Assembly (NCBI RefSeq): GCF_008843165.1
Contig: NZ_CP044427.1
Location: 2,170,001 to 2,234,000, forward strand
Source of the DNA: Ornithinimicrobium pratense
Lineage (GTDB): Bacteria; Actinomycetota; Actinomycetes; Actinomycetales; Dermatophilaceae
Length of the DNA: 64,000 nucleotides
Reading direction: 5' to 3'
The notes under the pieces are model-generated. The model ran no database searches. It saw only the letters and a list, made by a program, of their open reading frames with translations, and was not told the origin of the DNA. This document shows, piece after piece, positions 24,819-34,495 of this stretch (position 1 is the stretch's first letter; each line of letters starts with the position of its first letter). Both the position numbers and the translations under genes were made by a program.

Positions 24819-25582
24819 GCCTGGTCCTTCTTGTGGTCGTTCTTGCGGTCCCTCGGGTGCTTGGCCATGTCGTAGGGCTCCGGCGGCGGCTGCTCGCCGC
24901 GGATGTCGGCGAGCATAGCGGTGATGGCCGCCATCACCCGCCGGGTCGCCTCCTGGTGCGCCCGCGGGTCGTCTGGGCGGTCCATCAGGTCGGAGAGGTC
25001 GACGGGGGGCCCGGCCTGCACGTGCTGCATGGGCCGCTTGAACACATTGCCGGGCCGGCGCGCATACCTCCCGAGAAGCTCCTGGGCGCCCCACTGGGCG
25101 ATCGGGATGACCGGCGCGCCGGTGGTGAGCGCAAGCCGTCCCACCCCCGGACGGGCCTTCATCGGCCACAGGTCAGGGTCCCGGGTCAAGGTGCCCTCCG
25201 GCATGATCGCGATGGGTAGCCCCTCCTCCAGCGTGCTCCGCGCGGACTCCAGGGCGTCGCCGGCCTTGCTCGTCGCGCGGTAGACCGGGACCTGCCTCAG
25301 GTGCCGCAGGGCCGCCCCGAGCAGCGGCACCGTGAACAACGAGGACTTGGCCAGGAAGAACGGCGGACGGCCCTGGTCGACCAGGAAGTGCCCGACCGTG
25401 AGGGGGTCGATCTCGGAGTAGTGGTTGGCCGCGGCGATGAAGCCCCCCTGCCGCGGGACGTGCTCGCCCCCGGACCAGTTCCGCCGGGTGAGGACCTGCA
25501 GCGTGGGCCGCACGGTGCGGATCACCAGACCGTACGACCACGGCAGGGGATGGTGGCTGGGCGGGCGCTTCACGCCCGTCAT
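24815..25582 (-). CDS. plsC: 1-acyl-sn-glycerol-3-phosphate acyltransferase family protein
   Basis: This membrane-associated enzyme transfers an acyl chain to (lyso)phosphatidic acid. The 255-residue protein carries the HX4D motif in NHYSEID (about 48-54), the EGT motif in IMPEGTLTRD, and the ALTTGAPVIPIAQWG segment typical of LPLAT enzymes. A short basic tail ends it. ATG at 25582 is the first start with family-like sequence (TGVKRPPSHHPLPWSYG). It is coupled to gpsA. The gene symbol is by family, since the exact acceptor is unknown. Confidence 0.9.
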   Translation of the reverse strand: MTGVKRPPSHHPLPWSYGLVIRTVRPTLQVLTRRNWSGGEHVPRQGGFIAAANHYSEIDPLTVGHFLVDQGRPPFFLAKSSLFTVPLLGAALRHLRQVPVYRATSKAGDALESARSTLEEGLPIAIMPEGTLTRDPDLWPMKARPGVGRLALTTGAPVIPIAQWGAQELLGRYARRPGNVFKRPMQHVQAGPPVDLSDLMDRPDDPRAHQEATRRVMAAITAMLADIRGEQPPPEPYDMAKHPRDRKNDHKKDQA

Positions 25583-25619
25583 CTTTGCATCCGGACCCGC
25601 CGGTGGCGAGGATGCCGGG

Positions 25620-26321
25620 GTGACCGGTGCGCCCCAGGCCCAGCCCGGCGACGTGCGCTGGTCGCTCGTCGTCCCCGTCCAGGACGCCTCGCGCGCCAAG
25701 AGCAGGCTCGAACCGCCCCGTCCGCTTACTCGGCCCGATCTTGCCCGGGCGGTCGCCCGGGACACCCTGGAGCAGGTATGCCGTGCCCTTCCCCCCGGGC
25801 AGGTGACCGTGGTGACCTCAGACCCTGCGGCCTCGCGCGTCGCCCTGGACCTGGGGGCGCGCGTGGTCAGTGACCCCGGACGAGGCCTGAACGCCGCGAT
25901 CCGCGCGGGTCTGACGGCGGCACGGGCAGCAGCGGAGGCATCGGCGCCGATCCAGCTCCCCGTCGGCTGGGCCGTGCTCCTCGGCGACCTGCCCGCGCTG
26001 AAGGCGCACGAGCTGGTGGTGGCTCTGGCGGCCTGCGCAACCCATGCCGCGGCGGTGGTCCCGGACGCCGACGGCACCGGGACGGTCCTGCTCACCTCGA
26101 CCACCAAACCACCAGAGCCGCAGTTCGGCCCCGGCTCCGCCGCCCGGCACCAGCAGCTCGCCGCCCGGCTCGAGCTGGACCTGCTCGGACTGCGCCGCGA
26201 CGTGGACACCGCGACCGATCTGGCGTCCGCGCTGGAGCTGGGCGTCGGACGGCATACTGCCCGGGCCTTGGCACCCCTGGGCTGGGCGTCTGGCCCCGAT
26301 CAGCCGTCCTGTCCCCACTAG
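25620..26321 (+). CDS. cofC: 2-phospho-L-lactate / phosphoenolpyruvate guanylyltransferase (F420 synthesis)
   Basis: CofC/FbiD activates a three-carbon phosphoacid with GTP in coenzyme F420 synthesis. The 233-residue protein starts RWSLVVPVQDASRAKSRL, the family version of the nucleotidyltransferase loop, with LLGDLPAL (metal-binding Asp) in the middle and GPGSAARHQQ and DVDTATDL near the end. GTG at 25620 is chosen for this start. It is divergent from plsC, the same neighbourhood as in mycobacteria. Its presence implies an F420-using organism. Confidence 0.88.
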   Translation: MTGAPQAQPGDVRWSLVVPVQDASRAKSRLEPPRPLTRPDLARAVARDTLEQVCRALPPGQVTVVTSDPAASRVALDLGARVVSDPGRGLNAAIRAGLTAARAAAEASAPIQLPVGWAVLLGDLPALKAHELVVALAACATHAAAVVPDADGTGTVLLTSTTKPPEPQFGPGSAARHQQLAARLELDLLGLRRDVDTATDLASALELGVGRHTARALAPLGWASGPDQPSCPH

Positions 26322-26346
26322 CTGGCCCCACTAACTGGCCCCACTA
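26322..26346 (+). repeat. 13-bp direct repeat before the small cold-shock-like gene
   Basis: CTGGCCCCACTA occurs at 26322-26333 and 26335-26346, 13 bp apart; a third partial copy (CCCCACTA) overlaps the cofC end. The second copy supplies the first bases of the TAGGGT box (26345-26350) of the next gene, so it may be regulatory. Confidence 0.5.
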
Positions 26347-26350
26347 GGGT
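26345..26350 (+). promoter_or_regulatory. -10 box of leaderless small gene
   Basis: TAGGGT ends six bases before the ATG at 26357. Confidence 0.45.
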
Positions 26351-26356
26351 GGGAAC

Positions 26357-26587
26357 ATGCAGGCCAGCGTGCACACCTTCGATGCCGAGACCGGCGCCGG
26401 CAGCGTGCTGCTGGACACCGGCCGGGTGCTGCCGTTCCCCCGTGACGTCTTCGAGGACAGCGGGCTGCGGCACCTGCGGCTGGGGCAGCGCCTGTCGATC
26501 GAGGTCTCCGGCGACCCTGAGCGGGCCGGCACCGAGCTGACCCGGCTGTGGATCGTCGGGATCGGCCCCGGCGAGACCATCCGCTGA
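26357..26587 (+). CDS. Small cold-shock-like (OB-fold) protein
   Basis: A 76-residue protein with a five-strand pattern. VHTFDAETGAGSVLLDTGRVLPFPRDVF resembles the start of a cold-shock domain, where F-x-x-x-x-G-x-G-x-V is conserved, but the RNP aromatic residues are reduced. It ends GIGPGETIR. Short proteins of this kind next to HU are seen in actinobacteria. Nucleic acid binding is plausible but not shown. It ends convergently with the HU gene. Confidence 0.7.
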   Translation: MQASVHTFDAETGAGSVLLDTGRVLPFPRDVFEDSGLRHLRLGQRLSIEVSGDPERAGTELTRLWIVGIGPGETIR

Positions 26588-26605
26588 CTTCCCCCGCGAA
26601 GCTGG

Positions 26606-27553
26606 TCAGCCGGACTTCTTGGACTTCTTCTTGACCTCCGAGCCCTTGGCCCCCTTGCTCTGAGCCCCGTTGCTCTTGGCGCCCTTGCTCTGAGCCCTCT
26701 TGCTCTTGGCGCCCTTACCCTTGGGCCCATTGCGACCCGTGCCCTGGGCGTCCGACTCCTTGGTCCCGCTGTGCTTTTCCTTGGCCTTGTCCGCCTTCTT
26801 CGGTTTCCCCGCCTTTTTCGCCTTCTTGGCCGTCCTGGCCTGCTTCTCCTGCTGGGCGGCCAGCTCGTCGTTCTTGACCCGCGCAAGCTGGGCCTTCTTC
26901 GCCCAGATCATTCCCTGGGTGATCTCCTCCCCGCCGGCCATGATCCGGCCGGTCGCTGACGCGGACGTCTCCGAAGGGCTCAGGCCAGGCTGGACCTCCT
27001 CGACGAGGTCGCTGTCCTTGCGCACCGACTCCGGGGTCCCGCTGATGCGGCTGGCCCGACCCCCGTCACGGCCCACGCTTGCACCTGTGTCTCGACCCTC
27101 GTCTCCGTCCCCGTTCCGTCCGCTGCTGCTCCGGCCCGGTTTGGCACGGGTGTCCTCGGCCCCGGCTTTCGCCTGGGGCACGCCATCCGCCCGTCGCACC
27201 GACGAGGGTGCGCCTGTGCGCTCGAGCCGCCCGTCCGATCCCACCCGAGCCCCAGCAAGGCCGTGCGGCGGCAGCCCAGAGGGATCGGCCACGACGTCTT
27301 TGAAGTACGCGCCGGGGCGGAAGCGCGGGGTGCTGGTGCCGGCGATCGGCACCGGCTCACCGGTGCGTGGATTGCGGCCGGTCCGTGGCGCCCGGTCGAC
27401 CTTCTCGAAGGTCCCGAAACCGGTGATCCCCACCGAGCGGCCCGCCGCGACCTCCCTGAGCACCAGGTCCACCACTGCTTCCACGGCGGCGGCCGCCTGG
27501 GGCCGGCCTCCCAGCCGGGGGGCCAGCGCCTCGATCAGCTCGGTCTTGTTCAC
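26606..27553 (-). CDS. HU-family DNA-binding protein with long lysine-rich tail
   Basis: HU dimers bend and compact DNA. The first ~90 of 315 residues are a complete HU domain: MNKTELIEALAPRLGG, then GITGFGTFEKVDRAPRTGRNPRTGEPV and FRPGAYFKDVV. It is followed by a ~105-residue Ser/Gly/Asp/Arg-rich linker. Residues ~200-235 (MAGGEEITQGMIWAKKAQLARVKNDELAAQQEKQ) look helical. The last ~80 residues are Lys-rich (KKAKKAGKPKK, then repeated KSKRAQSKGAKS-type units). Mycobacterial HupB also has a basic tail, but that is built from PAKKAA repeats without the acidic linker. Such tails bind DNA and can be acetylated. Confidence 0.92.
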   Translation of the reverse strand: MNKTELIEALAPRLGGRPQAAAAVEAVVDLVLREVAAGRSVGITGFGTFEKVDRAPRTGRNPRTGEPVPIAGTSTPRFRPGAYFKDVVADPSGLPPHGLAGARVGSDGRLERTGAPSSVRRADGVPQAKAGAEDTRAKPGRSSSGRNGDGDEGRDTGASVGRDGGRASRISGTPESVRKDSDLVEEVQPGLSPSETSASATGRIMAGGEEITQGMIWAKKAQLARVKNDELAAQQEKQARTAKKAKKAGKPKKADKAKEKHSGTKESDAQGTGRNGPKGKGAKSKRAQSKGAKSNGAQSKGAKGSEVKKKSKKSG

Positions 27554-27742
27554 TGCGACCCCTTCACTATGCGGCCGGTGCTGACAGGCACCCGGGTCGG
27601 ACGCCCACCCCTAGCCCGGCTGGTCTCAACTCCACGCTAAGCCCAAAAGCGGGTGAAAGTCCATGCCCCGCAACACATGTCAGGCCGAACAGAGCCATCT
27701 GCGTGACCGCCGAGCTGGAGGCCGCGACTGGCCCGGACCTGA
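27554..27742. other. Intergenic region between HU and the tRNA pair
   Basis: About 190 bp with no supported gene. In mycobacteria this interval holds leuD, leuC and an IclR gene; none is present here. Confidence 0.5.
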
Positions 27743-27778
27743 CGAAGGCCCCCGCCGCTACTGCGACGAGGGCCTTCG
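27743..27778 (-). terminator. Hairpin after tRNA-Glu
   Basis: CGAAGGCCC (27743-27751) and GGGCCTTCG (27770-27778) form a perfect 9-bp stem with an 18-nt loop. It lies just past the 3' end of the minus-strand tRNA-Glu. Confidence 0.6.
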
Positions 27779-27786
27779 AACACGGG

Positions 27787-27859
27787 TAGCCCCGACGGGA
27801 TTCGAACCCGCGCTACCGCCTTGAGAGGGCGGCGTGCTAGGCCACTACACAACGGGGCC
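27787..27859 (-). tRNA. tRNA-Glu (CTC)
   Basis: The 73-nt minus-strand sequence folds into a cloverleaf. Acceptor GGCCCCG pairs with CGGGGCT (one G-U), the T arm contains GGTTCGAATCC, and the anticodon loop CTCTCAA gives anticodon CTC for Glu codon GAG. No CCA is encoded. It is downstream of tRNA-Gln and gltX in the same direction. Confidence 0.95.
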
Positions 27860-27940
27860 GTGTTCCGGCGCGTTCTGCGCCGAGCGGAGAGCCTACCCGA
27901 TCGGCGGCCTTCCGGCGAAATCGTGCTGTGGCGATCTGCG

Positions 27941-28012
27941 CTGGGGTACCAGGACTCGAACCTAGACTAACTGAACCAGAATCAGTCGTGCTGCCAATTA
28001 CACCATACCCCA
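27941..28012 (-). tRNA. tRNA-Gln (CTG)
   Basis: The 72-nt minus-strand sequence has acceptor TGGGGTA pairing with TACCCCA, T-loop GGTTCGAGTCC, and anticodon loop TTCTGGT, giving anticodon CTG for Gln codon CAG. It sits between gltX and tRNA-Glu. Confidence 0.95.
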
Positions 28013-28114
28013 AGGGCCATCACCGGCCTGGATTTCCGGCCGGTGAACCGAGGAGCAACCTTACCTTGCCACCCCGCCCGACCCAAATCGCGGCCTGGCG
28101 CCCCGGCCGGCGCC

Positions 28115-29668
28115 TCAGAGTTGATTGCGAAGACGGCGCAGACGCGACAGCGTCTCGTCCTGGCCCAGGATCTCCATCGACTCGAACAGCGGAGGGCTGA
28201 TCCGCTGGCCCGAGACGGCGGTGCGGAGGGGCCCGAAGGCGAAGCGCGGCTTGAGGCCCATCCCCTCGATCAGCGCCTCGCGCAGGACGGCCTCGATGCG
28301 CTCGGTCGCCCAGTCCACGCCACCACCCAGCGGCTGGGGGCGGCCCCCCGGGATCTGCTCCAGCGCCAAGATCGCCGCGTCGAGCACTGCCGGGGCGTCC
28401 TCCTTGAGCTGGGACCGGGCATCCTCGGCGATCGGGAGGTCCTCGGCAACGGTGTAGAACGGAGCCACGAGCGGCACCGCCTCGGAGAGCACTTGGATCC
28501 GGGTCTGGATCAGGTGTGCTACCTGCTCCAGGCGGGCCAGCTCACCCATGTCTGACTGGGCGCCGAGCACGCCGGCCTGCCGCAGCACCGGCAGCAGGCG
28601 GGAGGTGAACTCTGGCAGGGGAAGTCGCCTGATGTGGTCGCCGTTGATGGACTCCGCCTTCTTCTGGTCCCACCGGGCGGGGTTGGGGTTGACGTCGCGC
28701 ACGTCGAAGGCCTCGACCAGGTGGCGGGGCTCGAAGAGGTCTCGGTCCGGGCCGATGGCCCACCCGAGCAGCGCCAGGTAGTTGACCATGCCCTCGCGGA
28801 TGAAGCCCCGATCCCGGTGCAGGAACAGGTCGGACTGCGGGTCGCGCTTGGACAGCTTCTTGTTACCCTCCCCCAGCACCAGCGGCAGGTGGGCGAAGGT
28901 CGGGACCCCTTGTGCCACACCGATCTCGGCCAAGGCCCGGTAAAGCGCGAGCTGGCGAGGGGTCGAGGAGAGCAGGTCCTCACCGCGGATGACGTGGGTG
29001 ATCCGCATCATCGCGTCGTCGAGCGGGTTGACCAGGGTGTAGAGCGGTGCCCCGTTGCCGCGGACGATCACGAAGTCGGGGATGCTGCCCGCCGGGAAAG
29101 TCACCTCCCCGCGGACCAGGTCGGTGAAGGTGAGGTCTCCGTCCGGCATCCGCAGCCGCAGGACCGGGTCCCGGCCTTCGGCCCGGAAAGCGTCCCGCTG
29201 GTCCCGGGTCAGGTCGCGGTCGAAGTTGTCATAGCCGAGCTTGACGTCCCGGCCGGCCGCACGGTGCCGCTCTTCGACCTCCTCCGGCGTCGAGTAGGCC
29301 TCATAGGCCAGCCCGGCATCGAGCAGCTGACGGGCCACATCGCGGTAGATCTGCGACCGCTCGCTCTGCCGGTAGGGGCCGTAAGGGCCCCCGAGGTCCG
29401 GACCCTCGTCGTGGTCCAGGCCGAGCCAGCGCATCATCTCCACGATCTGATCCATCGACTCCTGCGAGTCGCGGGCGGCGTCGGTGTCCTCGATCCGGAA
29501 GACCAGCGTGCCGCCGTGGTGGCGCGCAAAGGCCCAGTTGAACAGTGCAGTGCGGGCCAGACCGACGTGCGGTGTCCCGGTAGGGCTGGGGCAGAACCGG
29601 ACGCGGACGTCGGGGCCGGTCACCTCGTGGTGCTCGGTGGCGGACACAGGGGCGGAGTGAGTCGTCAT
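28115..29668 (-). CDS. gltX: Glutamyl-tRNA synthetase
   Basis: GltX charges tRNA-Glu. Most actinobacteria lack GlnRS and use GltX plus GatCAB for tRNA-Gln, which fits the tRNA-Glu and tRNA-Gln genes next to it. The 517-residue class I synthetase has [17 protein letters not shown] (HIGH-type motif HVGL, about 34-37), RIEDTD and the KMSKS-type [11 protein letters not shown] at 29668 is taken; an upstream ATG at 29707 gives a poorer N-terminus. A TAGACT box lies ten bases before the ATG. Confidence 0.97.
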   Translation of the reverse strand: MTTHSAPVSATEHHEVTGPDVRVRFCPSPTGTPHVGLARTALFNWAFARHHGGTLVFRIEDTDAARDSQESMDQIVEMMRWLGLDHDEGPDLGGPYGPYRQSERSQIYRDVARQLLDAGLAYEAYSTPEEVEERHRAAGRDVKLGYDNFDRDLTRDQRDAFRAEGRDPVLRLRMPDGDLTFTDLVRGEVTFPAGSIPDFVIVRGNGAPLYTLVNPLDDAMMRITHVIRGEDLLSSTPRQLALYRALAEIGVAQGVPTFAHLPLVLGEGNKKLSKRDPQSDLFLHRDRGFIREGMVNYLALLGWAIGPDRDLFEPRHLVEAFDVRDVNPNPARWDQKKAESINGDHIRRLPLPEFTSRLLPVLRQAGVLGAQSDMGELARLEQVAHLIQTRIQVLSEAVPLVAPFYTVAEDLPIAEDARSQLKEDAPAVLDAAILALEQIPGGRPQPLGGGVDWATERIEAVLREALIEGMGLKPRFAFGPLRTAVSGQRISPPLFESMEILGQDETLSRLRRLRNQL

Positions 29669-29738
29669 GATGGGCGCCAGTCTAGGGACTGGGGGCGTGC
29701 GGGACACCGACCGGCCAAGGAGGCCGGGGGGTGTGGCA

Positions 29739-30323
29739 TCAGCGGGCCATGAGAGCCAGGGTCACCGACTCCTGCACCCAGGAGAGGAAGTCGTAGTAGG
29801 CCATCTTCTGCGCCATGGCGGGGTCGAGCTCGACCTGGCCGGCTAGCGCAGCCTCCAACTCGGCGTGCAGCCGCTCGGAGTCTTCGTCGGTGCGCAGCCC
29901 CAGCCGCTCGCCCAGGATGAGCCGGGCATCGGTCAGCGCGATGGCCAGGGCCCGCCCCTGATCCAGGTCGAGCTCGAGCGTGGGTGGCGCCGCGGCCTCC
30001 AACGCGGCGATGGCGGTGGCGAGCGTGGCCGCCTTGCGCTGACGCAGCCCGTGCTCGGTGAGGCGGCGGAAGTCCGCAGCCTGCTCGGGGTCGTCCCGGG
30101 AGGCGCTGGGCAGCAGACGTGCCAGCGCCGGGTCCGAGGGCTCCTCCGGGTCCGCCTCGTCACCCAGCCCGGCGACCAGGTCGAGGAAAGGGTCGCCTGA
30201 GTCGGGCCGCTCCGGCGCGACGAAGCGGCGGGTCAGGTCGAGCAGGTGGACCAGGACACCGATCTCCTCGGCGTCGAACTGGCCGACGAGGCGCGATCCC
30301 TTGCGCTTGAACGCCCTCGCCAT
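29739..30323 (-). CDS. DUF2017 family protein
   Basis: A 194-residue protein of the actinobacterial DUF2017 family, nearly always immediately after clpS. It begins [20 protein letters not shown] and ends with [26 protein letters not shown]. It is two bases from the clpS stop and probably co-translated. A role with ClpS/Clp proteolysis is suspected only from gene order. Confidence 0.9.
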   Translation of the reverse strand: MARAFKRKGSRLVGQFDAEEIGVLVHLLDLTRRFVAPERPDSGDPFLDLVAGLGDEADPEEPSDPALARLLPSASRDDPEQAADFRRLTEHGLRQRKAATLATAIAALEAAAPPTLELDLDQGRALAIALTDARLILGERLGLRTDEDSERLHAELEAALAGQVELDPAMAQKMAYYDFLSWVQESVTLALMAR

Positions 30324-30325
30324 GC

Positions 30326-30658
30326 TCAGGTGTCCTGCTGGAAGGTCGCCCAGAGGCCGTAACCGTGCATCGCCTCGGTGTCGGCCTCCATCTTCTCGCG
30401 CGTGCCGGTCGACACCACGGCCCGGCCCTCGGCGTGCACGTCCATCATCAGCTTCTCCGCCTTGGCCCGGGAGTAGCCGAAGTGGGTCTGGAAGACCCAG
30501 GTGACATAGCTCATAAGGTTGACCGGGTCGTTCCAGACCAGGGTGATCCACGGCTGGTCGGTCTCGGGCCGGTCCAGCAGCGCGACCTGACCACCCTCCT
30601 GGGGGTTCGTGTGCGGACCGCGCGGTGCGGTCGGCGGGAGAGGCAGGTCGGTTGGCAT
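30326..30658 (-). CDS. clpS: ATP-dependent Clp protease adaptor ClpS
   Basis: ClpS delivers N-degron substrates to ClpAP/ClpCP. The 110-residue protein has the core [27 protein letters not shown], with the conserved N-D-P binding pocket, then [20 protein letters not shown] at 30658 follows TACAGT (30670-30665) by six bases, implying a leaderless mRNA. It is divergent from pncB with 48 bp between, as in M. tuberculosis. Confidence 0.95.
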   Translation of the reverse strand: MPTDLPLPPTAPRGPHTNPQEGGQVALLDRPETDQPWITLVWNDPVNLMSYVTWVFQTHFGYSRAKAEKLMMDVHAEGRAVVSTGTREKMEADTEAMHGYGLWATFQQDT

Positions 30659-30664
30659 CCTCCC

Positions 30665-30700
30665 ACTGTAGGACGGCGCACAGCGAGCCGCGTCTAGGCT
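30665..30700. promoter_or_regulatory. Divergent clpS / pncB promoters
   Basis: TACAGT on the minus strand (30670-30665) and TAGGCT on the plus strand (30695-30700) each end six bases before their start codons, ATG 30658 and GTG 30707. Here the two boxes do not overlap, unlike at ffh and acyP. Confidence 0.5.
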
Positions 30701-30706
30701 GACCGG

Positions 30707-32008
30707 GTGACCACAAGCACCGCGCTTCTCACCGACCACTACGAGCTGACGATGCTCCAGGCGGTCCTGGCCAGCGGCCACGCCGACCGGCGCTGCGTCT
30801 TCGAGACCTTCGCCCGTCGGCTCTCCGGTGGCCGCCGGTACGGCGTCGTCGCCGGGACCGGTCGGGTGCTGGAGGCGCTGCGCCACTTCCGCTTCGGCGA
30901 GGCAGAGCTCACCTTCCTGCGCGAGCGTGCGGTCGTCGACGACCGCACCCTGGGCTGGCTGGCGGACTATCGCTTCTCCGGCGACATCTGGGGGTATGCC
31001 GAGGGCGAGGTCTACTTCCCGGGCTCCCCCGTGCTGGTGGTGGAGTCGACCTTCGCCGAGGGCGTCCTGCTGGAGACCCTGGTGCTCTCGATCCTCAACC
31101 ACGACTCCGCGGTGGCCTCGGCCGCCTCGCGAATGACCGCCGCGGCCGGTGACCGACCCTGCATCGAGATGGGCTCCAGGCGCACCCATGAGGAGTCGGC
31201 GGTGGCGGCCGCGCGTGCGACATACCTGGCCGGCTTCGGCTCGACCTCGAACCTGGAGGCAGGGCGCCGCCACGGCATCCCGACCGCGGGGACGGCGGCG
31301 CACTCCTACACGCTCCTGCACGACGACGAGCGGGAGGCGTTCGCCAACCAGCTGTCCAGCCTGGGCCTGAGCACGACCCTGCTCGTCGACACCTACGACG
31401 TGACCGCTGCGGTGGAGCTGGCGGTGGAGCTGGCCGGGCCCGAGCTCGGCGGTGTGCGTCTGGACTCCGGCGACCTGGTCAGCCAGGCGCACGAGGTGCG
31501 GGCGCGGCTGGACGCCCTGGGCGCGCACGACACCCGGATCGTGGTCACCTCCGACCTGGACGAGTACGCGATCGCCGCCCTGGCTGCTGCTCCCGTCGAC
31601 CGCTACGGGGTGGGCACGAGGGTGGTCACCGGGTCTGGGCATCCGGCGGCAGGCATGGTCTACAAGCTGGTGAGCCGGGAGAACTCCGCCGGGCGGATGG
31701 AGGGCGTGGCCAAGGCCAGCCAGGAGAAGACCTCGGTGGGCGGGCGCAAGTTCGCCCTTCGTCGACGCTCCACCGCCGGCATCGCGCAGGCCGAGATCGT
31801 CGGGATCGACGAGCGACCACAGGATGACGGGGACGACCGCGAGCTGCTGGTCCCCCTGGTGCGGGCCGGCGAGGTCGTCGCGCCCACCGACGTGCACACT
31901 GCCCGGGAGCATCACGCCGAGGCGCGTGCGGAGCTGCCCCTCGGCGCCCTGCGGCTCTCCGGCGGCGATCCGGCGATACCGACCAGGTACCTGAACGACT
32001 GGAGCTGA
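30707..32008 (+). CDS. pncB: Nicotinate phosphoribosyltransferase
   Basis: PncB makes nicotinate mononucleotide from nicotinate and PRPP in NAD salvage. The 433-residue protein starts [20 protein letters not shown], with [14 protein letters not shown] (active site region), AHSY (phosphoacceptor His), VRLDSGDL and the [11 protein letters not shown] phosphate-binding loop. GTG at 30707 follows TAGGCT by six bases. The partner nicotinamidase gene pncA lies 3.7 kb downstream. Confidence 0.96.
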   Translation: MTTSTALLTDHYELTMLQAVLASGHADRRCVFETFARRLSGGRRYGVVAGTGRVLEALRHFRFGEAELTFLRERAVVDDRTLGWLADYRFSGDIWGYAEGEVYFPGSPVLVVESTFAEGVLLETLVLSILNHDSAVASAASRMTAAAGDRPCIEMGSRRTHEESAVAAARATYLAGFGSTSNLEAGRRHGIPTAGTAAHSYTLLHDDEREAFANQLSSLGLSTTLLVDTYDVTAAVELAVELAGPELGGVRLDSGDLVSQAHEVRARLDALGAHDTRIVVTSDLDEYAIAALAAAPVDRYGVGTRVVTGSGHPAAGMVYKLVSRENSAGRMEGVAKASQEKTSVGGRKFALRRRSTAGIAQAEIVGIDERPQDDGDDRELLVPLVRAGEVVAPTDVHTAREHHAEARAELPLGALRLSGGDPAIPTRYLNDWS

Positions 32009-32055
32009 GCAGGACGGTAGGTGTTCACGGCCCGGCCGGGACGTGATGGGGATCC

Positions 32056-32448
32056 TCACCGCCCGGCTGCCCGCGGCTGCTGGCGCGCCTGGTAGGGCGA
32101 CATGGTCCCCTCCTCCAGTGCGGTCAGGGTGCGCGGCACCTGCTCGACCAGGGCGCGGGCGCCGGTCAGCTCGCGCCGGCTCCAGTAGGGAGAGGTGAGC
32201 CGGGCCAGGGCCAGGTCGTCCCCGACCGCCATCCCTGCCCGGGACGGGCGCACCCCGTCTGCCAGCTGCGCCTGAACCTGAGATGCGCGGAACGCCGTCT
32301 GCAGGTGAGCTCCGACTCCTGCCGCCGCCCTGCCCAGGAGCTCGATCTGGTGCAGAAGCTCCAGACGTTGCTTGTCGGGCAGGGGACCCAGGTCGCGGGC
32401 ACGCCGGAGAAGAGACTCCCGAACCGCGGCCAGCGCCGCTGCGAGATC
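32056..32448 (-). pseudogene. DUF222/HNH endonuclease-like (13E12-type) relic
   Basis: A leftward frame from just after an in-frame TGA (32451-32449) to a TGA at 32056. The ~130 residues resemble the middle of DUF222-type HNH proteins: [20 protein letters not shown], then [16 protein letters not shown], ending [29 protein letters not shown]. There is no start codon in frame upstream and no C-terminal HNH motif. These proteins are common as many copies, often decayed, in actinobacterial accessory DNA. Confidence 0.55.
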
Positions 32449-32794
32449 TCAACGCCGGGCGCATCCACGGTCGGAGCCAAAGGCGCGCCCACCTGCCCAT
32501 CGGTGGTGCCCGCCCGTCGATCAGCACCACCCACCCCTGCACCGCCGCCCTTCGCGGTCGTGCCAGGCGGTAGGTGACCCGCACCAGTCCATCTACGGCT
32601 GGCGCGGCGCGAGCGCCACCACGCTGACACTGCGTGCTCGCAGCCGCGCCCTGCGCTCGCCCCGGTTCGTCTTCTGCGCGCCGACGCATCATCCCTCACC
32701 CCCTCCCCAGGGTGTGTGGCTGATCCCTCCCGATCAACCTCTTTCACTGCACACTGGACATGACCACTGACAGACCCTCTCCGGAGGAGGATTC
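32449..32794. other. Degenerate intergenic stretch
   Basis: About 346 bp without an intact gene, holding a short helicase relic (32564-32635). The left part reads as decayed coding sequence with no clear family. At the right end GGAGGAGG at about 32784 precedes the DUF1697 ATG. Confidence 0.5.
32564..32635 (+). pseudogene. UvrD/PcrA-type helicase motif relic
   Basis: A plus-strand stretch reads [17 protein letters not shown], nearly identical to motif III of UvrD/Rep helicases (VGDxNQSIYxWRGA). Flanking sequence in this frame and in the other frames shows no further helicase motifs. The relic is about 24 residues long. It lies beside the DUF222-type relic and suggests deletion of a once larger accessory segment. 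Confidence 0.5.
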
Positions 32795-33363
32795 ATGCCC
32801 ACCCATGTCGCACTCCTGCGTGGCATCAACGTGGGCAGGGCCAACCGGATCGCCATGGCCGACCTGCGCTCGGTCGTGTCGGACCTGGGACATGCAGAGG
32901 TGGCTACCTACCTCCAGTCGGGGAATGTCGTGTTTACCACCACTCGCGACAGCGCTCTCTCCACCTTGGCCACCGAGCTGAGCACCGCGATCGAGAAGAA
33001 CCTCGGGGTGTCCTGCCACGTGATCATCCTGACTGCCTCGCAGTGGCGATCCGTCGTCGCGGCCAACCCCTACCCCGCCGAGGCTGCAGCGGACCCAACC
33101 ACCGTGCATGCGGCGGTGCAGCAGGATGACCTCACCCCGGCCGAGGATCAGACCCTGACCCGGCTGCTCGCCGAGGCTCGGGCGGGTGGCAGCCCGGACC
33201 ACCTCACCGTGGTCGGCCGGACGACATACCTGTTCACGCCCGGCGGCCTGGGCCGGAGCAAGCTCGCGGAGCGGCTGGCCCGGGCGAAGGGCCCCGGCGA
33301 GGATGTGCCACCGCCCGCAACTGGAGAACGGTCGAGGCGCTGGTCCGCCTGCTGGAGGGCTAG
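32795..33363 (+). pseudogene. DUF1697 family gene with one frameshift
   Basis: The frame starts MPTHVALLRGINVGRANR (ATG 32795, with GGAGGAGG upstream) and continues TYLQSGNVVFTT to GLGRSKLAERLARAKGPGEDV, all typical of DUF1697. After about residue 170 it leaves the family. The expected ending ATARNWRTVEALVRLLEG and a TAG at 33361 are read in the next frame from 33307. One missing base near 33305-33307 explains this. The intact length would be 189 residues. It may be a real mutation or a sequencing error. Confidence 0.8.
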
Positions 33364-33403
33364 CCCTCCCGCTCACACCGGGCCGATATGGCGTGCCGCC
33401 GCC

Positions 33404-34450
<1,047 letters not shown>

Positions 34451-34495
34451 GTCCCGATCCTCACACCTTGAGCTGCCGATCGCGAGCACGACCGG

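Noticed and set aside
27554..27786. Possible short gene between HU and tRNA-Glu
   Set aside because: The open frame overlaps the tRNA and terminator and has no protein-like composition.
32564..32635. Helicase motif taken as a live UvrD gene
   Set aside because: Only motif III is seen; Walker A and the other motifs are missing within kilobases on either side.
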